A DNA stretch of 23,157 bases from contig DJOW01000043.1 in NCBI GenBank assembly GCA_002437305.1, positions 1 to 23,157 of the forward strand. Reading direction: 5' to 3'. The notes below the pieces were generated by a model, which was given only the letters and a program-made list of their open reading frames with translations, was not told the origin of the DNA and ran no database searches. Position 1 is the first letter of the stretch. Each line of letters begins with the position of its first letter. Position numbers and translations under genes: made by a program. This stretch comes from Bacteroidales bacterium UBA6428 (GTDB lineage: Bacteria; Bacteroidota; Bacteroidia; Bacteroidales; UBA932). Below are positions 7,897 through 15,686 of this stretch, in pieces.

Positions 7897-9384
7897 ATGA
7901 AGAGAATAACAATGTTCAGAGTGGGAGTGTCCCTGATTCCTATCCTGATTCTGATAGTTCTTTTAGCCTTGAACATCAGCATCTTCGGCAGCGATGCGAT
8001 ACTCGGGGCGAGCCAAGTGGCGCTGCTTTTCTCCACAGGAGTGGCCATCTGGCTGGCAATGTGGTTGTTCAAGGTTCCGTGGCAGGACTTCGAGGAGGCG
8101 ATCAAAAGCAACATCGGCGATGTGACAACCGCCATAGTCATCCTTTTCCTCATCGGGGCGATCTCCGGCACCTGGACGATGAGCGGGATCGTGCCCACAT
8201 TCATCTACTATGGAGTCAAGATCATAAGTCCAAAGGTGTTCCTCCTCACAGCCTGTGTGATCTGCTCTCTCATCTCTGTGATGATAGGCAGCTCCTGGAC
8301 CACCATCGCGACGATCGGCGTCGCCCTTCTGGGCATCGGCAAGGCCCTTGGCTTCAGCGATGGAATGATTGCGGGGGCGATCATCTCCGGAGCCTATTTC
8401 GGAGACAAGATCTCCCCCCTGTCCGACACCACAGTGCTGGCCTCGTCAATGAGCAAGGTGCCCATGTTCGAACACATCCGCTATCTTATGTTCACGACGG
8501 TTCCTTCAATCGTGATCACCCTCGGCATATTCACAATCCTCGGTTTCTCCCATTCAGGGAACGACTCCTCCCTGATCCAGGAATATACCTCCGTCCTCGA
8601 CTCGAAATTCAACATCACCCCGTGGCTTCTTGCAGTGCCGGCGCTGACTGCCGTGATGATAGCGCGCAGGATGCCTGCAATCATTGTCCTGGCACTATCC
8701 ACCGCGATGGCCACGGTTGCGGCCGTAATATTCCAGCCTGACATCATCCGCGAGATCGGAAGTTGCGTCTCCCCGGAGGGGTCAAACGCCAAGATCATGT
8801 TCACCGGAACGATCGAGGCCGTCTACAATTCCGTCTCGGTGGAGACAGGGAACCCGGAAGTGAACCAGCTTGTCTCCTCGAAAGGGATGCTGGGGATGCT
8901 CAACACCGTCTACCTTATCATCTGCTCGATGTGCTTCGGAGCCGCGCTGAAAGCCAGCGGGATGCTGCATCACCTGGCATCTCTGATGCTCCCTCTGACA
9001 AAACGAAGGACAAGCCTTGTGACCTCGACTGTGGTCACCGGCACCGCGCTTAACGGAATCGTCTCCGACCAGTACCTGGCGATCATCCTCACTTCCAGCC
9101 TGTTCAGGGATGTCTACGAAAAGGAGGGCTACGAAAACCGCCTTTTAAGCCGCTCCGTGGAAGATTCCGCGACAGTGACATCACCACTCTTCCCTTGGAG
9201 CAGCTGCGGAATGACACAGGCGACCATTCTAAGCGTACCGACGATGACTTATCTGCCGTATTGTTTCTTCAACCTCATCAGTCCTCTGATGAGCATTACC
9301 GTGGCCGCGGTCGGCTTCAAGGTATTCAAAAAAGAAAAAGGCTTGACTCATAATGGACAAATTCAGGAAAATCAACAACTTTGA
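7897..9384 (+). CDS. nhaC: NhaC-family Na+/H+ antiporter
   Basis: A 495-aa polytopic protein with about 11-12 predicted membrane segments. The NhaC-family signature GAYFGDKISPLSDTT sits at residues 165-179, and a second charged cluster (SRSVEDSATVTSPLFPWSS) lies in the C-terminal half. NhaC proteins exchange sodium, or sometimes an organic substrate pair such as malate/lactate, for protons at the inner membrane. The start follows an A-rich leader. A near match to the -7 box (TCTGTTTG, one mismatch, 7862-7869) precedes it by 27 bases. The gene is divergent from the NigD/sigma operon and overlaps the following AraC-type regulator by 32 bases, so the two are probably co-transcribed. The exact transported pair is not visible in the sequence. 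Confidence 0.9.
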   Translation: MKRITMFRVGVSLIPILILIVLLALNISIFGSDAILGASQVALLFSTGVAIWLAMWLFKVPWQDFEEAIKSNIGDVTTAIVILFLIGAISGTWTMSGIVPTFIYYGVKIISPKVFLLTACVICSLISVMIGSSWTTIATIGVALLGIGKALGFSDGMIAGAIISGAYFGDKISPLSDTTVLASSMSKVPMFEHIRYLMFTTVPSIVITLGIFTILGFSHSGNDSSLIQEYTSVLDSKFNITPWLLAVPALTAVMIARRMPAIIVLALSTAMATVAAVIFQPDIIREIGSCVSPEGSNAKIMFTGTIEAVYNSVSVETGNPEVNQLVSSKGMLGMLNTVYLIICSMCFGAALKASGMLHHLASLMLPLTKRRTSLVTSTVVTGTALNGIVSDQYLAIILTSSLFRDVYEKEGYENRLLSRSVEDSATVTSPLFPWSSCGMTQATILSVPTMTYLPYCFFNLISPLMSITVAAVGFKVFKKEKGLTHNGQIQENQQL

Positions 9385-10318
9385 CATCCAGCTGCTCAAC
9401 AGTTTTCCAGGGCTGACTGTCTATGACGGACAACTCTTCCTCAACGACAACATCAATTACCATTGGAACTCCATTTTCAAAACCTTCCCTTCCCTGCCCG
9501 CGAAAATCCGGTTCTCCGTCATCTTCTTATGCATTGAAGGTGAAGGCCATACTAGAATTTCGGGCAAAGATTACACCGTCAAGGCCAACGATGTCATCAT
9601 GATCAGCCTTGGAAACATTGTGGAGAGGATTTCAACCTCCGCCGATTTCAAGGCCATCTCGGTCGCGATCACCCCCGACAGCAGTCTGATGGACTTCACG
9701 ATCAGCAGCGCAAGGTTCCTGAGAGATGCGCTCTATGACCCTAAAATCCTGCACCTTGACAAGGGCCAGAGCCTGAGATTGCTGTCTTTCTTCTCTTCCG
9801 TAAAGAACATCATACTTAATGACAGCGACTTGTTCAAGGCCGAGGCCATCAAGGGCGCCTACATCATGCTGGCAAGTTTTCTCTCCGCGCAACTCGCGAT
9901 TAAAGACGAGAAAGTAGTCGAGCATACAGTGACAAAATGGAGAAGCAACGAACTGTTCCGCCGCTTCCTGACCAAGCTTGGGCAGAACTACACTTTTGAG
10001 CGCAGTGTCCAATTCTACGCTAAAACACTGCACACCTCACCTAAATATTTTGCCCAGATGATCTACAAGGAATCGGGCAGACACGCGAAGGACTGGATCC
10101 GCGACTTCGTCATCAGGGATGCCAAAACAATGCTCAAAAGCGGCAATTACACCGTGCAGGAAGTGAGCGATGCCCTGCACTTCGCGAACCAGTCATTCTT
10201 CGGGAAATATTTCAAGGAAGCGATCGGGTGCTCCCCGAAGATGTTCAAGGAGCTATCTAACCCCGATTCTTCAGCAAGTCCCGTATCTGCTCAAGAAGAA
10301 CCACCTCATCAGACTTAG
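9353..10318 (+). CDS. AraC-family transcriptional regulator
   Basis: The 321-aa protein has an N-terminal cupin-like sensing half (about residues 25-115, with a GEGHTRISGKDYTVKANDVIMI run) and a C-terminal AraC DNA-binding domain (about 201-303). That domain carries two helix-turn-helix units and the family hallmark QSFFGKYFKEAIGCSPKMFKE. The start at 9353 lies inside the nhaC-like gene (32-base overlap), which implies coupled expression and suggests it controls that transporter or an adjoining pathway. The last 20 residues (after KELSNP) are a hydrophilic tail. They are encoded in bases that also form the 3' end of mscL on the other strand. The ligand is unknown. Confidence 0.92.
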   Translation: MDKFRKINNFDIQLLNSFPGLTVYDGQLFLNDNINYHWNSIFKTFPSLPAKIRFSVIFLCIEGEGHTRISGKDYTVKANDVIMISLGNIVERISTSADFKAISVAITPDSSLMDFTISSARFLRDALYDPKILHLDKGQSLRLLSFFSSVKNIILNDSDLFKAEAIKGAYIMLASFLSAQLAIKDEKVVEHTVTKWRSNELFRRFLTKLGQNYTFERSVQFYAKTLHTSPKYFAQMIYKESGRHAKDWIRDFVIRDAKTMLKSGNYTVQEVSDALHFANQSFFGKYFKEAIGCSPKMFKELSNPDSSASPVSAQEEPPHQT

Positions 10319-10685
10319 GAGCGGGAGCGGCGGGAGCCTCTTCCTTTTTCCTCTGCAGTTTGGCCAAAGCCTTGATGACAAGGAATATGCTGAACGCGAT
10401 GATCAGGAAGTCGACCGTCTCCTGAATGAAATTTCCGTAGTTCAGGGTAACAGCGGGCTTGACGACCTCTGTCCCGTCCATGACCGCCTTATGGAGAACG
10501 ATCTTTAGATTTGAGAAGTCAAAGCCACCTATGAGCACGCCGATTGACGGCATGATGATGTCGTTGACAAGTGACGAGACAATCTTCCCGAAAGCGCCGC
10601 CGACAACAACACCGACCGCCAGATCAATCACGTTGCCTCTCATCGCGAAGTCCTTGAACTCTGACCAAAACTTACTTTTTGCCAT
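10257..10685 (-). CDS. mscL: Large-conductance mechanosensitive channel MscL
   Basis: A 142-aa protein, close to the usual MscL length. It has the N-terminal FWSEFKDFAMRGNVIDLAVG motif leading into the pore helix TM1 (about 18-45, glycine- and alanine-rich GVVVGGAFGKIVSSLV), a periplasmic loop, TM2 (about 87-108) and a charged C-terminal helix. MscL opens under strong membrane tension to release solutes during hypo-osmotic shock. The ATG lies two bases after the stop of the murU-like gene, so it is the last gene of the long minus-strand operon. Its final 62 bases overlap the end of the convergent AraC-type gene, and I see no clear terminator hairpin with a T-tract past its stop. Confidence 0.97.
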   Translation of the reverse strand: MAKSKFWSEFKDFAMRGNVIDLAVGVVVGGAFGKIVSSLVNDIIMPSIGVLIGGFDFSNLKIVLHKAVMDGTEVVKPAVTLNYGNFIQETVDFLIIAFSIFLVIKALAKLQRKKEEAPAAPAPKSDEVVLLEQIRDLLKNRG

Positions 10686-10687
10686 AA

Positions 10688-11437
10688 TTAATTGTTATTT
10701 AGTGTAGTATTTCTGACAAATTCCTCCGCCTTGGACAGGGTCTCCAACTTGCCCACGTCAACAAGGCGCAAATGCCGTGGCGCCACCCCGTAGATCGGAT
10801 GCCTGCCACATTCCATGATGTAGAAATCAGTGATTGAGAAGCGGTCTCCCCAACCATCCTCATCAAAGACCTTGAATATCCCGTCAGAGACGCAATGGAT
10901 CCCGGCGAACGCATATTTCCGGAAATTCCCGGGATCAATGTCGCCATAAGGACTTCTGACCTCTCCGGTGGAGACATTGGTCCAACCGACAAGCCTCATG
11001 TCATCATCAAAGAGGAAATACCTCTGAGTCTTCCGGTCACTTACCAGGACAGTGGAAAGGGCGTCCGGACGGACCTGGGACAGAAACCAGTCCACATCCA
11101 GATCCGAGAGAATGTCAACATTATGGACAATGAACGGGGCCCCTTCAAGCAAAGGACGGGCGAATTTGATTCCGCCTCCGGTCTCGCGCAGGAAATCTCT
11201 CTCGTCCGAAAAACGGACGTTGACTCCGAAATCATCCTGCTCGTGGGTGTAGCCAATGATGGAATCAGGGAAATGATGCACGTTTATTACGAAATCCCTT
11301 ATTCCGGCAGCTTTCAGTCTAGACACCACTCTGTACAAAAGCGGCTTGCCATCTATCGGAACAAGCGCCTTGGGCAGCGTGTCGGTGATGGGCCTGAGTC
11401 TCGTGCCGAGGCCGGCCGCGAAGATCATCGCTTTCAT
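10688..11437 (-). CDS. murU: Sugar-1-phosphate nucleotidyltransferase, MurU-like (MurNAc-1-P uridylyltransferase)
   Basis: The 249-aa protein shows the NTP-transferase fold motifs: AAGLGTRLRPITDTLPKALV at 7-26, ETGGGI at 85-90 and a metal-binding NVD at 106-108. Length and single-domain layout fit MurU, which converts MurNAc-alpha-1-phosphate and UTP to UDP-MurNAc in the MurNAc salvage route. The general fold is certain. The substrate is inferred from the directly abutting AmgK-like kinase gene (TAG stop followed at once by this ATG) and from namZ and an AmpG-like gene in the same operon. The alternative is another hexose-1-phosphate nucleotidyltransferase, for example GDP-mannose-type. Acts in the cytoplasm. 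Confidence 0.8.
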   Translation of the reverse strand: MKAMIFAAGLGTRLRPITDTLPKALVPIDGKPLLYRVVSRLKAAGIRDFVINVHHFPDSIIGYTHEQDDFGVNVRFSDERDFLRETGGGIKFARPLLEGAPFIVHNVDILSDLDVDWFLSQVRPDALSTVLVSDRKTQRYFLFDDDMRLVGWTNVSTGEVRSPYGDIDPGNFRKYAFAGIHCVSDGIFKVFDEDGWGDRFSITDFYIMECGRHPIYGVAPRHLRLVDVGKLETLSKAEEFVRNTTLNNN

Positions 11438-12853
11438 CTACAAGATCTTTTCGATGTCAAGTTCCCTGTGCGAGACCGTGATCTTGATGTCAAACCTGTC
11501 AGCGAGGTGCTGGGCCAGACGCTCCGCGCAGTAAACTGACCTGTGCTGCCCTCCAGTACATCCGAAGCAGACCTGCAAATGAGTGAATTTCCTCTCTATA
11601 AAGCACTTCACATGATTGTCCACGAGACTGTACACGTTGTTCAGAAAACTTGTCACCCCACCGTCATCCTCAAGGAACTTGACGACTTCCTTGTCAAAGC
11701 CTGTGAACTGCCTGTAATGCTCGTACTTGCCCGGATTGTTGATCGCGCGGCAATCAAAAACATAGCCGCCGCCATTGCCCGTCGTGTCAACCGGAATGCC
11801 TTTCTTATAGGCAAAGCTGAAAACCCTGACTTCCAAACGCTTGTCCTCGGCGATGTTGTTGAACTGTGACATCGTTGTCAATTTCGAAAGGATCTCGTTC
11901 AGGTAAGGGTAATCATCGAAAGGCTTTTGAAGAAGGCGACGCAGGTTGCCCAATGCGTAAGGAACACTGGCAAGAAAATGAGGCTTCTTCTCGAAATAGC
12001 CTCTGAAACCATAGGCTCCAAGAACCTGCAAGGTCCTGAACAAGACAAACAGCCTCAGCCTTTCATTGAAATAATCCTCGTCTACTTCCGTGTAGCCCTT
12101 CAAGGCTCTTAAATAGGTCTGAATCATTTCTTTACGGAGATTCTCCGGGTAGCGTGACCTGGCCTGCCAGATGAATGAGGCCACATCGTAATAAATCGGG
12201 CCCCTACGACCTCCCTGGAAGTCAATGAAGTAAGGCTCGCCATCCTTAATCATGACATTCCGCGCCTGGAAGTCCCTGTACATGAATGTGTCGCCCATGT
12301 CCCGCATCAGATCCACCTTAAGTCTTTCGAAGTCATCCTGGAGTCTCACTTCGTTGAAATCCAGACCCGTGGCCTTCAGAAAGCAATACTTGAAGTAATT
12401 CAGGTCGAAAAGCACCATCCGTTCATTGAATGCCGGTTCAGGATAGCAGACCGACCAGTCAAGGCCCTCGGCCCCCTTGAACTGAAGCTTGGGAAGCTGC
12501 TCCATGGCGCGGCACAGAAGGCGGCACTCGTAGGAGCTATATTCACCACTCTCCCGGCCTTGGGCAACCACCTTGTAGAGTTGATCGTCGCCAAGATCCT
12601 CCTGCACATACCGCATTTCATCCTCACTGACAGCCAGGACCTTAGGGACTTTGATCCCCTTCCCGAGGAAATGTGAGCTCAGGCTTATGAACGCGTTGTT
12701 CTCCTCGCGGTTCGTTCCGATGACCCCGATAATCGAGATATTTCCGCCTTTAAGACGGAAATATCTCCTGTTGCTTCCGGAGGAGTTTAGCTCCTCCGCA
12801 TCGTTCACTTTCTGACCTGTGTATTTTTCAAATAGTTGCTTGAGTTTGTCCAT
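11438..12853 (-). CDS. amgK: AmgK-like amino-sugar kinase fused to a RapZ C-terminal domain
   Basis: A 471-aa fusion. Residues 1-325 form an aminoglycoside-phosphotransferase-like kinase. The catalytic loop is YRDFQARN (Asp194, Asn199), the metal-binding segment is IDFQ (Asp211), followed by GPIYYDVAS, which resembles the AmgK/COG3178 type. AmgK phosphorylates MurNAc and GlcNAc at C1. Residues about 340-465 form a RapZ-C domain, with VRVFSFAYKKGIPVD, a VFDCRAINNPG stretch and the hallmark GCTGGQHRSVYCAERLA. In E. coli this domain of RapZ binds small RNAs and senses glucosamine-6-phosphate. The ATG at 12853 is chosen because the frame extends 41 residues upstream only through the preceding gene from a TTG, and the kinase fold begins at MDKLKQLFE. 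The stop abuts the murU start. Confidence 0.85.
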   Translation of the reverse strand: MDKLKQLFEKYTGQKVNDAEELNSSGSNRRYFRLKGGNISIIGVIGTNREENNAFISLSSHFLGKGIKVPKVLAVSEDEMRYVQEDLGDDQLYKVVAQGRESGEYSSYECRLLCRAMEQLPKLQFKGAEGLDWSVCYPEPAFNERMVLFDLNYFKYCFLKATGLDFNEVRLQDDFERLKVDLMRDMGDTFMYRDFQARNVMIKDGEPYFIDFQGGRRGPIYYDVASFIWQARSRYPENLRKEMIQTYLRALKGYTEVDEDYFNERLRLFVLFRTLQVLGAYGFRGYFEKKPHFLASVPYALGNLRRLLQKPFDDYPYLNEILSKLTTMSQFNNIAEDKRLEVRVFSFAYKKGIPVDTTGNGGGYVFDCRAINNPGKYEHYRQFTGFDKEVVKFLEDDGGVTSFLNNVYSLVDNHVKCFIERKFTHLQVCFGCTGGQHRSVYCAERLAQHLADRFDIKITVSHRELDIEKIL

Positions 12854-12866
12854 TATGAGTAACTTG

Positions 12867-14381
12867 TTAGTAAAGACTGTTGTAGGAGGCAGTCTTGTTC
12901 GAATAATAGTTGTACTGGTCAGCCAGTTTTCCGTACATCTGCCCGAGAACCTCAAGGTAAGGCTTACCTTCCACAAGGGTCAGCCGATAGACCGTGTCAT
13001 CGACCTTGTAGAAGTCCATCCCGTCCATCGTGACCGTGTCGTAGTCGTCAGGAAGATCCTCGACCAAGGCGCCGGACGGAGGGACTATGACCTCATACTG
13101 ACCGTTTGAGTTGACGATGTAGAAGACTCCGTCCTGATAGAAGTACGGCTGGTTGGCGTAGGCGTAACTCTGGACGAGCCCCAGCCTGTCCGCAAGGGAA
13201 TAGGCGTTGTTGGCCCTCGTCGAGTTCAATGCGAACTCGTTGTTCTGAGCTGCGATTGTGGCGTTGTTCTGAGCGATTATCCTGTTCTGCTCCTCGATGA
13301 TCCGGTTGTTGGAGTCGATGGCGCGGTACATCCGGTAGGTGTTGTTATAGTAGGCGAAACGAACCGAGGCGAACACCAGATCCGATACGGCTCGGTCGAT
13401 GCAAACTCCGGACGGAGGGCGACAGACAACGAATATGTCCCCGTACGGACGGTAATATATTCCATCATAGATGCAATATTCAACTCCCCAGTAGGTCATT
13501 CTCCTGTAACGCGGAGGGAGACTATGGACCCTGTAGCCGTAGCAATGGTGGTCGTGCGCCCAGAAATGCTTCGGACGGTCGTACGGCATGAAGTCACGCT
13601 CTCGCGGCGGGATCCTGTGGACATTCCTGTCCTCGCCGATCCTCATGAAGTCACTGCGGCTTTCCCTAATGACATCTCTTCCGCCATGGGCGTTGCGGTC
13701 GAAGGATGTCAGACCGTCTCTGGTGGCGTTGCCTACCTTTTGGGACCGCTCTCTTCCGGTGCCTGCCGCCGGACCGCGGGTTGAAGTGCTTCTGGCCGAA
13801 GACGAACCGTTTATCTGTCTCGCGACTCTGGAGTTGGAACTTCTCGCCGATGATGATCCCCTGACAGACGAGCCAGTACGACGATGATTGTTGTCCTGAT
13901 AGGTACCGCTGTCGTTCACCCGTGAAGAGGACCTTGATGATGAACTTCTTACAGAAGAACCAGAGTTTCTCATGTTGTCATGCTGCGAGCCACGGCCAAC
14001 ATTAGCGGAGGAACTTCGACGGTTGTTGTCCTGAGAGCCGCGTGAAACGTCCGTGGAAGAACTCCTGCGACTGTTGTCCCGAGAACTCCTCGAAACGCTC
14101 GAACCACTCCTGCGGTTGTTGCCCTGATAACTCCTGGACATGGACGAACCCGAACCCCTCGTAGAAGAAGAATTCGAGCCCCTTGTGGAAAAAGATCCGG
14201 AACTCACTGTGGAAGAAGAACTTCTGGACGATGACCCTCTGGACGAAGATCTAGTCTGGGAGGAAGTGGTGTTGCCCCTCGAGGCGGAGGAGCGTCTTTC
14301 CTGTGAGTATGAATCAACGGGAGCCGCGAGCATGGCCAGCACAACAGCTGACGCAAGGGCGATATTCAGAATATTCTTCAT
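12867..14381 (-). CDS. Secreted Ser/Arg-rich protein with DUF6515-like C-terminal region
   Basis: A 504-aa protein with a signal peptide (about 1-26). A Ser/Arg/Asn-rich low-complexity region (31-215) contains degenerate 16-residue repeats. A His/Tyr/Arg-rich segment (250-300) follows. The C-terminal part has two related motifs: YDGIYYRPYGDIFVVCRPPSG (about 305-325) and, later, YQDGVFYIVNSNGQYEVIVPP with ALVEDLP. Between them lies an Asn/Gln-rich coiled-coil-like stretch (about 355-390). The YYR/PPxGxxVxxLP pattern resembles DUF6515 proteins of Bacteroidota (assigned by eye, moderate certainty). It should be periplasmic or outer-membrane associated; no function is known to me. It lies between namZ and the kinase in the salvage operon with gaps of 20 and 13 bases. 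The basic region could bind an acidic polymer (inference). Confidence 0.7.
   Translation of the reverse strand: MKNILNIALASAVVLAMLAAPVDSYSQERRSSASRGNTTSSQTRSSSRGSSSRSSSSTVSSGSFSTRGSNSSSTRGSGSSMSRSYQGNNRRSGSSVSRSSRDNSRRSSSTDVSRGSQDNNRRSSSANVGRGSQHDNMRNSGSSVRSSSSRSSSRVNDSGTYQDNNHRRTGSSVRGSSSARSSNSRVARQINGSSSARSTSTRGPAAGTGRERSQKVGNATRDGLTSFDRNAHGGRDVIRESRSDFMRIGEDRNVHRIPPRERDFMPYDRPKHFWAHDHHCYGYRVHSLPPRYRRMTYWGVEYCIYDGIYYRPYGDIFVVCRPPSGVCIDRAVSDLVFASVRFAYYNNTYRMYRAIDSNNRIIEEQNRIIAQNNATIAAQNNEFALNSTRANNAYSLADRLGLVQSYAYANQPYFYQDGVFYIVNSNGQYEVIVPPSGALVEDLPDDYDTVTMDGMDFYKVDDTVYRLTLVEGKPYLEVLGQMYGKLADQYNYYSNKTASYNSLY
13863..14138 (-). repeat. Degenerate 48-bp tandem repeats encoding 16-residue Ser/Arg units
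   Basis: Residues 82-173 of the DUF6515-like protein contain units such as SRGSQDNNRRSSSANV, SRSSRDNSRRSSSTDV, GRGSQHDNMRNSGSSV and SGTYQDNNHRRTGSSV. Three consecutive full units (97-112, 113-128, 129-144) are preceded by a 15-residue copy. A further copy follows after a Ser/Arg spacer. The amino-acid pattern is clear and the DNA copies have diverged. Confidence 0.75.
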
Positions 14382-14401
14382 GATGATCCGGTGTTAAGTG
14401 G

Positions 14402-15682
14402 TTAATTATAGATCCAATACTTTTTGGAAAGCTTCCTGAAGGCTTCGACATCCTTTGACCAGTAGTCAGCGATGTCCTCTACCTTCAGACGTTTTCCGAA
14501 AGCCGTTCTTACATAATCTGTACCACAGACCTTGTCGAACATGCTGTTCCGCCCTTTGGACAGGGCGAACGGATTCCTGTCCGGATAGAGTTCGTTCACA
14601 GCCTGCATCACGTAGAACTGGGTCATCGTGCAGCAGGCGGCATTATAGTCAGTGTAGTGGAACTGAACGCCATGGATGAGTTTTCCTTCGAGGCTTCCCG
14701 AGAATGGCTTGAAATGGATTGTACGGAACGCCACCCCGGGAAGGTTGTAACTGTCAAGACGTGCCTTCAAGGCATCGGCGTCTATCCATTCGGCGGCGAA
14801 GACCTCGAACGGAAGCGTGTACCCGATGCCGATGTTCAGATAGCCTTGGAACTCACCCGCGATGCCGGAGGAAGGATAATTCACAGCGGACTGAGGATAA
14901 GGAATATTCGGGGAAGGAAGCACCCAAGGGAGTCCGGTATCCCGATAAAGCATATTCCTTTGCCATCCTTCCATCGGAATGACGGAAAGCTTGCATTTCA
15001 AAGGGGGCTCGTCGCCTTTCTCTCCTCGGTTCAGACCTTCCTCGTTGATCATTATCGCAAGCTCTCCGACAGTGAGACCGTAAATGTAAGGGATGCTGAA
15101 TTCACTGACGAACGAATGGAATCCAGGCTCCACGAGACAGCCTTCCACTTTATCGCCTCCCAGTGGATTGGGCCTGTCAAGAACCATCACCTCGATGCCG
15201 GCCTCCGCGCAGGCGCGCATCACAAGCCCGAGTGTGCTGATGAAGGTGTAGGAACGGCTCCCGATGTCCTGAATGTCATAGACCACGACGTCAAGACCCT
15301 CCAGCATCTTCTTGCCCGGCTTGCGGTTGGAGCCATAGACCGAATAGACAGGTATTCCCGTCTTTGGATCTTTGGAATCCTCAACGTGCGATCCCGCGTA
15401 GGCATCGCCGCGGACTCCGTGCTCGGGAGCGAACAACGCCTTCAGGTTGACCCCGGGGGCCTCATGAAGGATGTCAATCGTGGAACGAAGAAGGTGGTCC
15501 ACTCCGCTAGGGTTGGTGACAAGGCCGACATTCTTGCCGACAAGGCCTTCAAAGCCACGGCCCTCAAGCACCTCGATGCCGGGTCTCACCGCCTGCCTTT
15601 CCACCGCAACGGCAGGCAAAGCCAAAGCCGCGGCGGAAATCAGAACTGTCAATATTCCTTTCAATGGGTTCATATGTTTCAT
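14402..15682 (-). CDS. namZ: Exo-beta-N-acetylmuramidase NamZ (DUF1343 family)
   Basis: A 426-aa protein with a Sec signal peptide (about 1-27) and the DUF1343 hallmarks LFAPEHGVRG (83-92), DIQDIGSRSYTF (136-147) and LDRPNPLGG (168-176), plus LPWVLPSPNIPYP further on. Family members such as Bacillus and Tannerella NamZ remove terminal MurNAc from the non-reducing end of peptidoglycan glycan fragments. It probably works in the periplasm, feeding the AmgK/MurU pair encoded downstream. In-frame ATGs exist at 15700, 15682 and 15673. I chose 15682 because it lies four bases after the permease stop, follows the A-rich GCAAAAAATAAAC leader and gives a normal signal-peptide n-region; 15700 would overlap the permease gene by 14 bases. 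Confidence 0.93.
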   Translation of the reverse strand: MKHMNPLKGILTVLISAAALALPAVAVERQAVRPGIEVLEGRGFEGLVGKNVGLVTNPSGVDHLLRSTIDILHEAPGVNLKALFAPEHGVRGDAYAGSHVEDSKDPKTGIPVYSVYGSNRKPGKKMLEGLDVVVYDIQDIGSRSYTFISTLGLVMRACAEAGIEVMVLDRPNPLGGDKVEGCLVEPGFHSFVSEFSIPYIYGLTVGELAIMINEEGLNRGEKGDEPPLKCKLSVIPMEGWQRNMLYRDTGLPWVLPSPNIPYPQSAVNYPSSGIAGEFQGYLNIGIGYTLPFEVFAAEWIDADALKARLDSYNLPGVAFRTIHFKPFSGSLEGKLIHGVQFHYTDYNAACCTMTQFYVMQAVNELYPDRNPFALSKGRNSMFDKVCGTDYVRTAFGKRLKVEDIADYWSKDVEAFRKLSKKYWIYN

Positions 15683-15686
15683 ATGT

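Noticed and set aside
8061..8741. Open plus-strand frame of 226 codons
   Set aside because: It is an out-of-frame shadow of the NhaC-family gene; its His/Arg-rich composition is typical of a shifted membrane-protein frame.
10225..10256. GCTCC/GGAGC hairpin past the mscL stop as a terminator
   Set aside because: The stem is five base pairs and no T-run follows, and the bases are part of the AraC-type DNA-binding domain codons.
12256..12280. Tyr instead of His in the kinase catalytic loop (YRDFQARN) as a sign of an inactive kinase
   Set aside because: The catalytic Asp194 and Asn199 are kept, and as I recall AmgK/COG3178-type kinases often lack the His two residues before the Asp, so this is not good evidence of inactivity.
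12854..12976. 41-residue N-terminal extension of the AmgK-RapZ protein
   Set aside because: It begins with TTG inside the preceding gene and adds no family sequence; the ATG at 12853 follows a 13-base gap and begins at the expected kinase N terminus.
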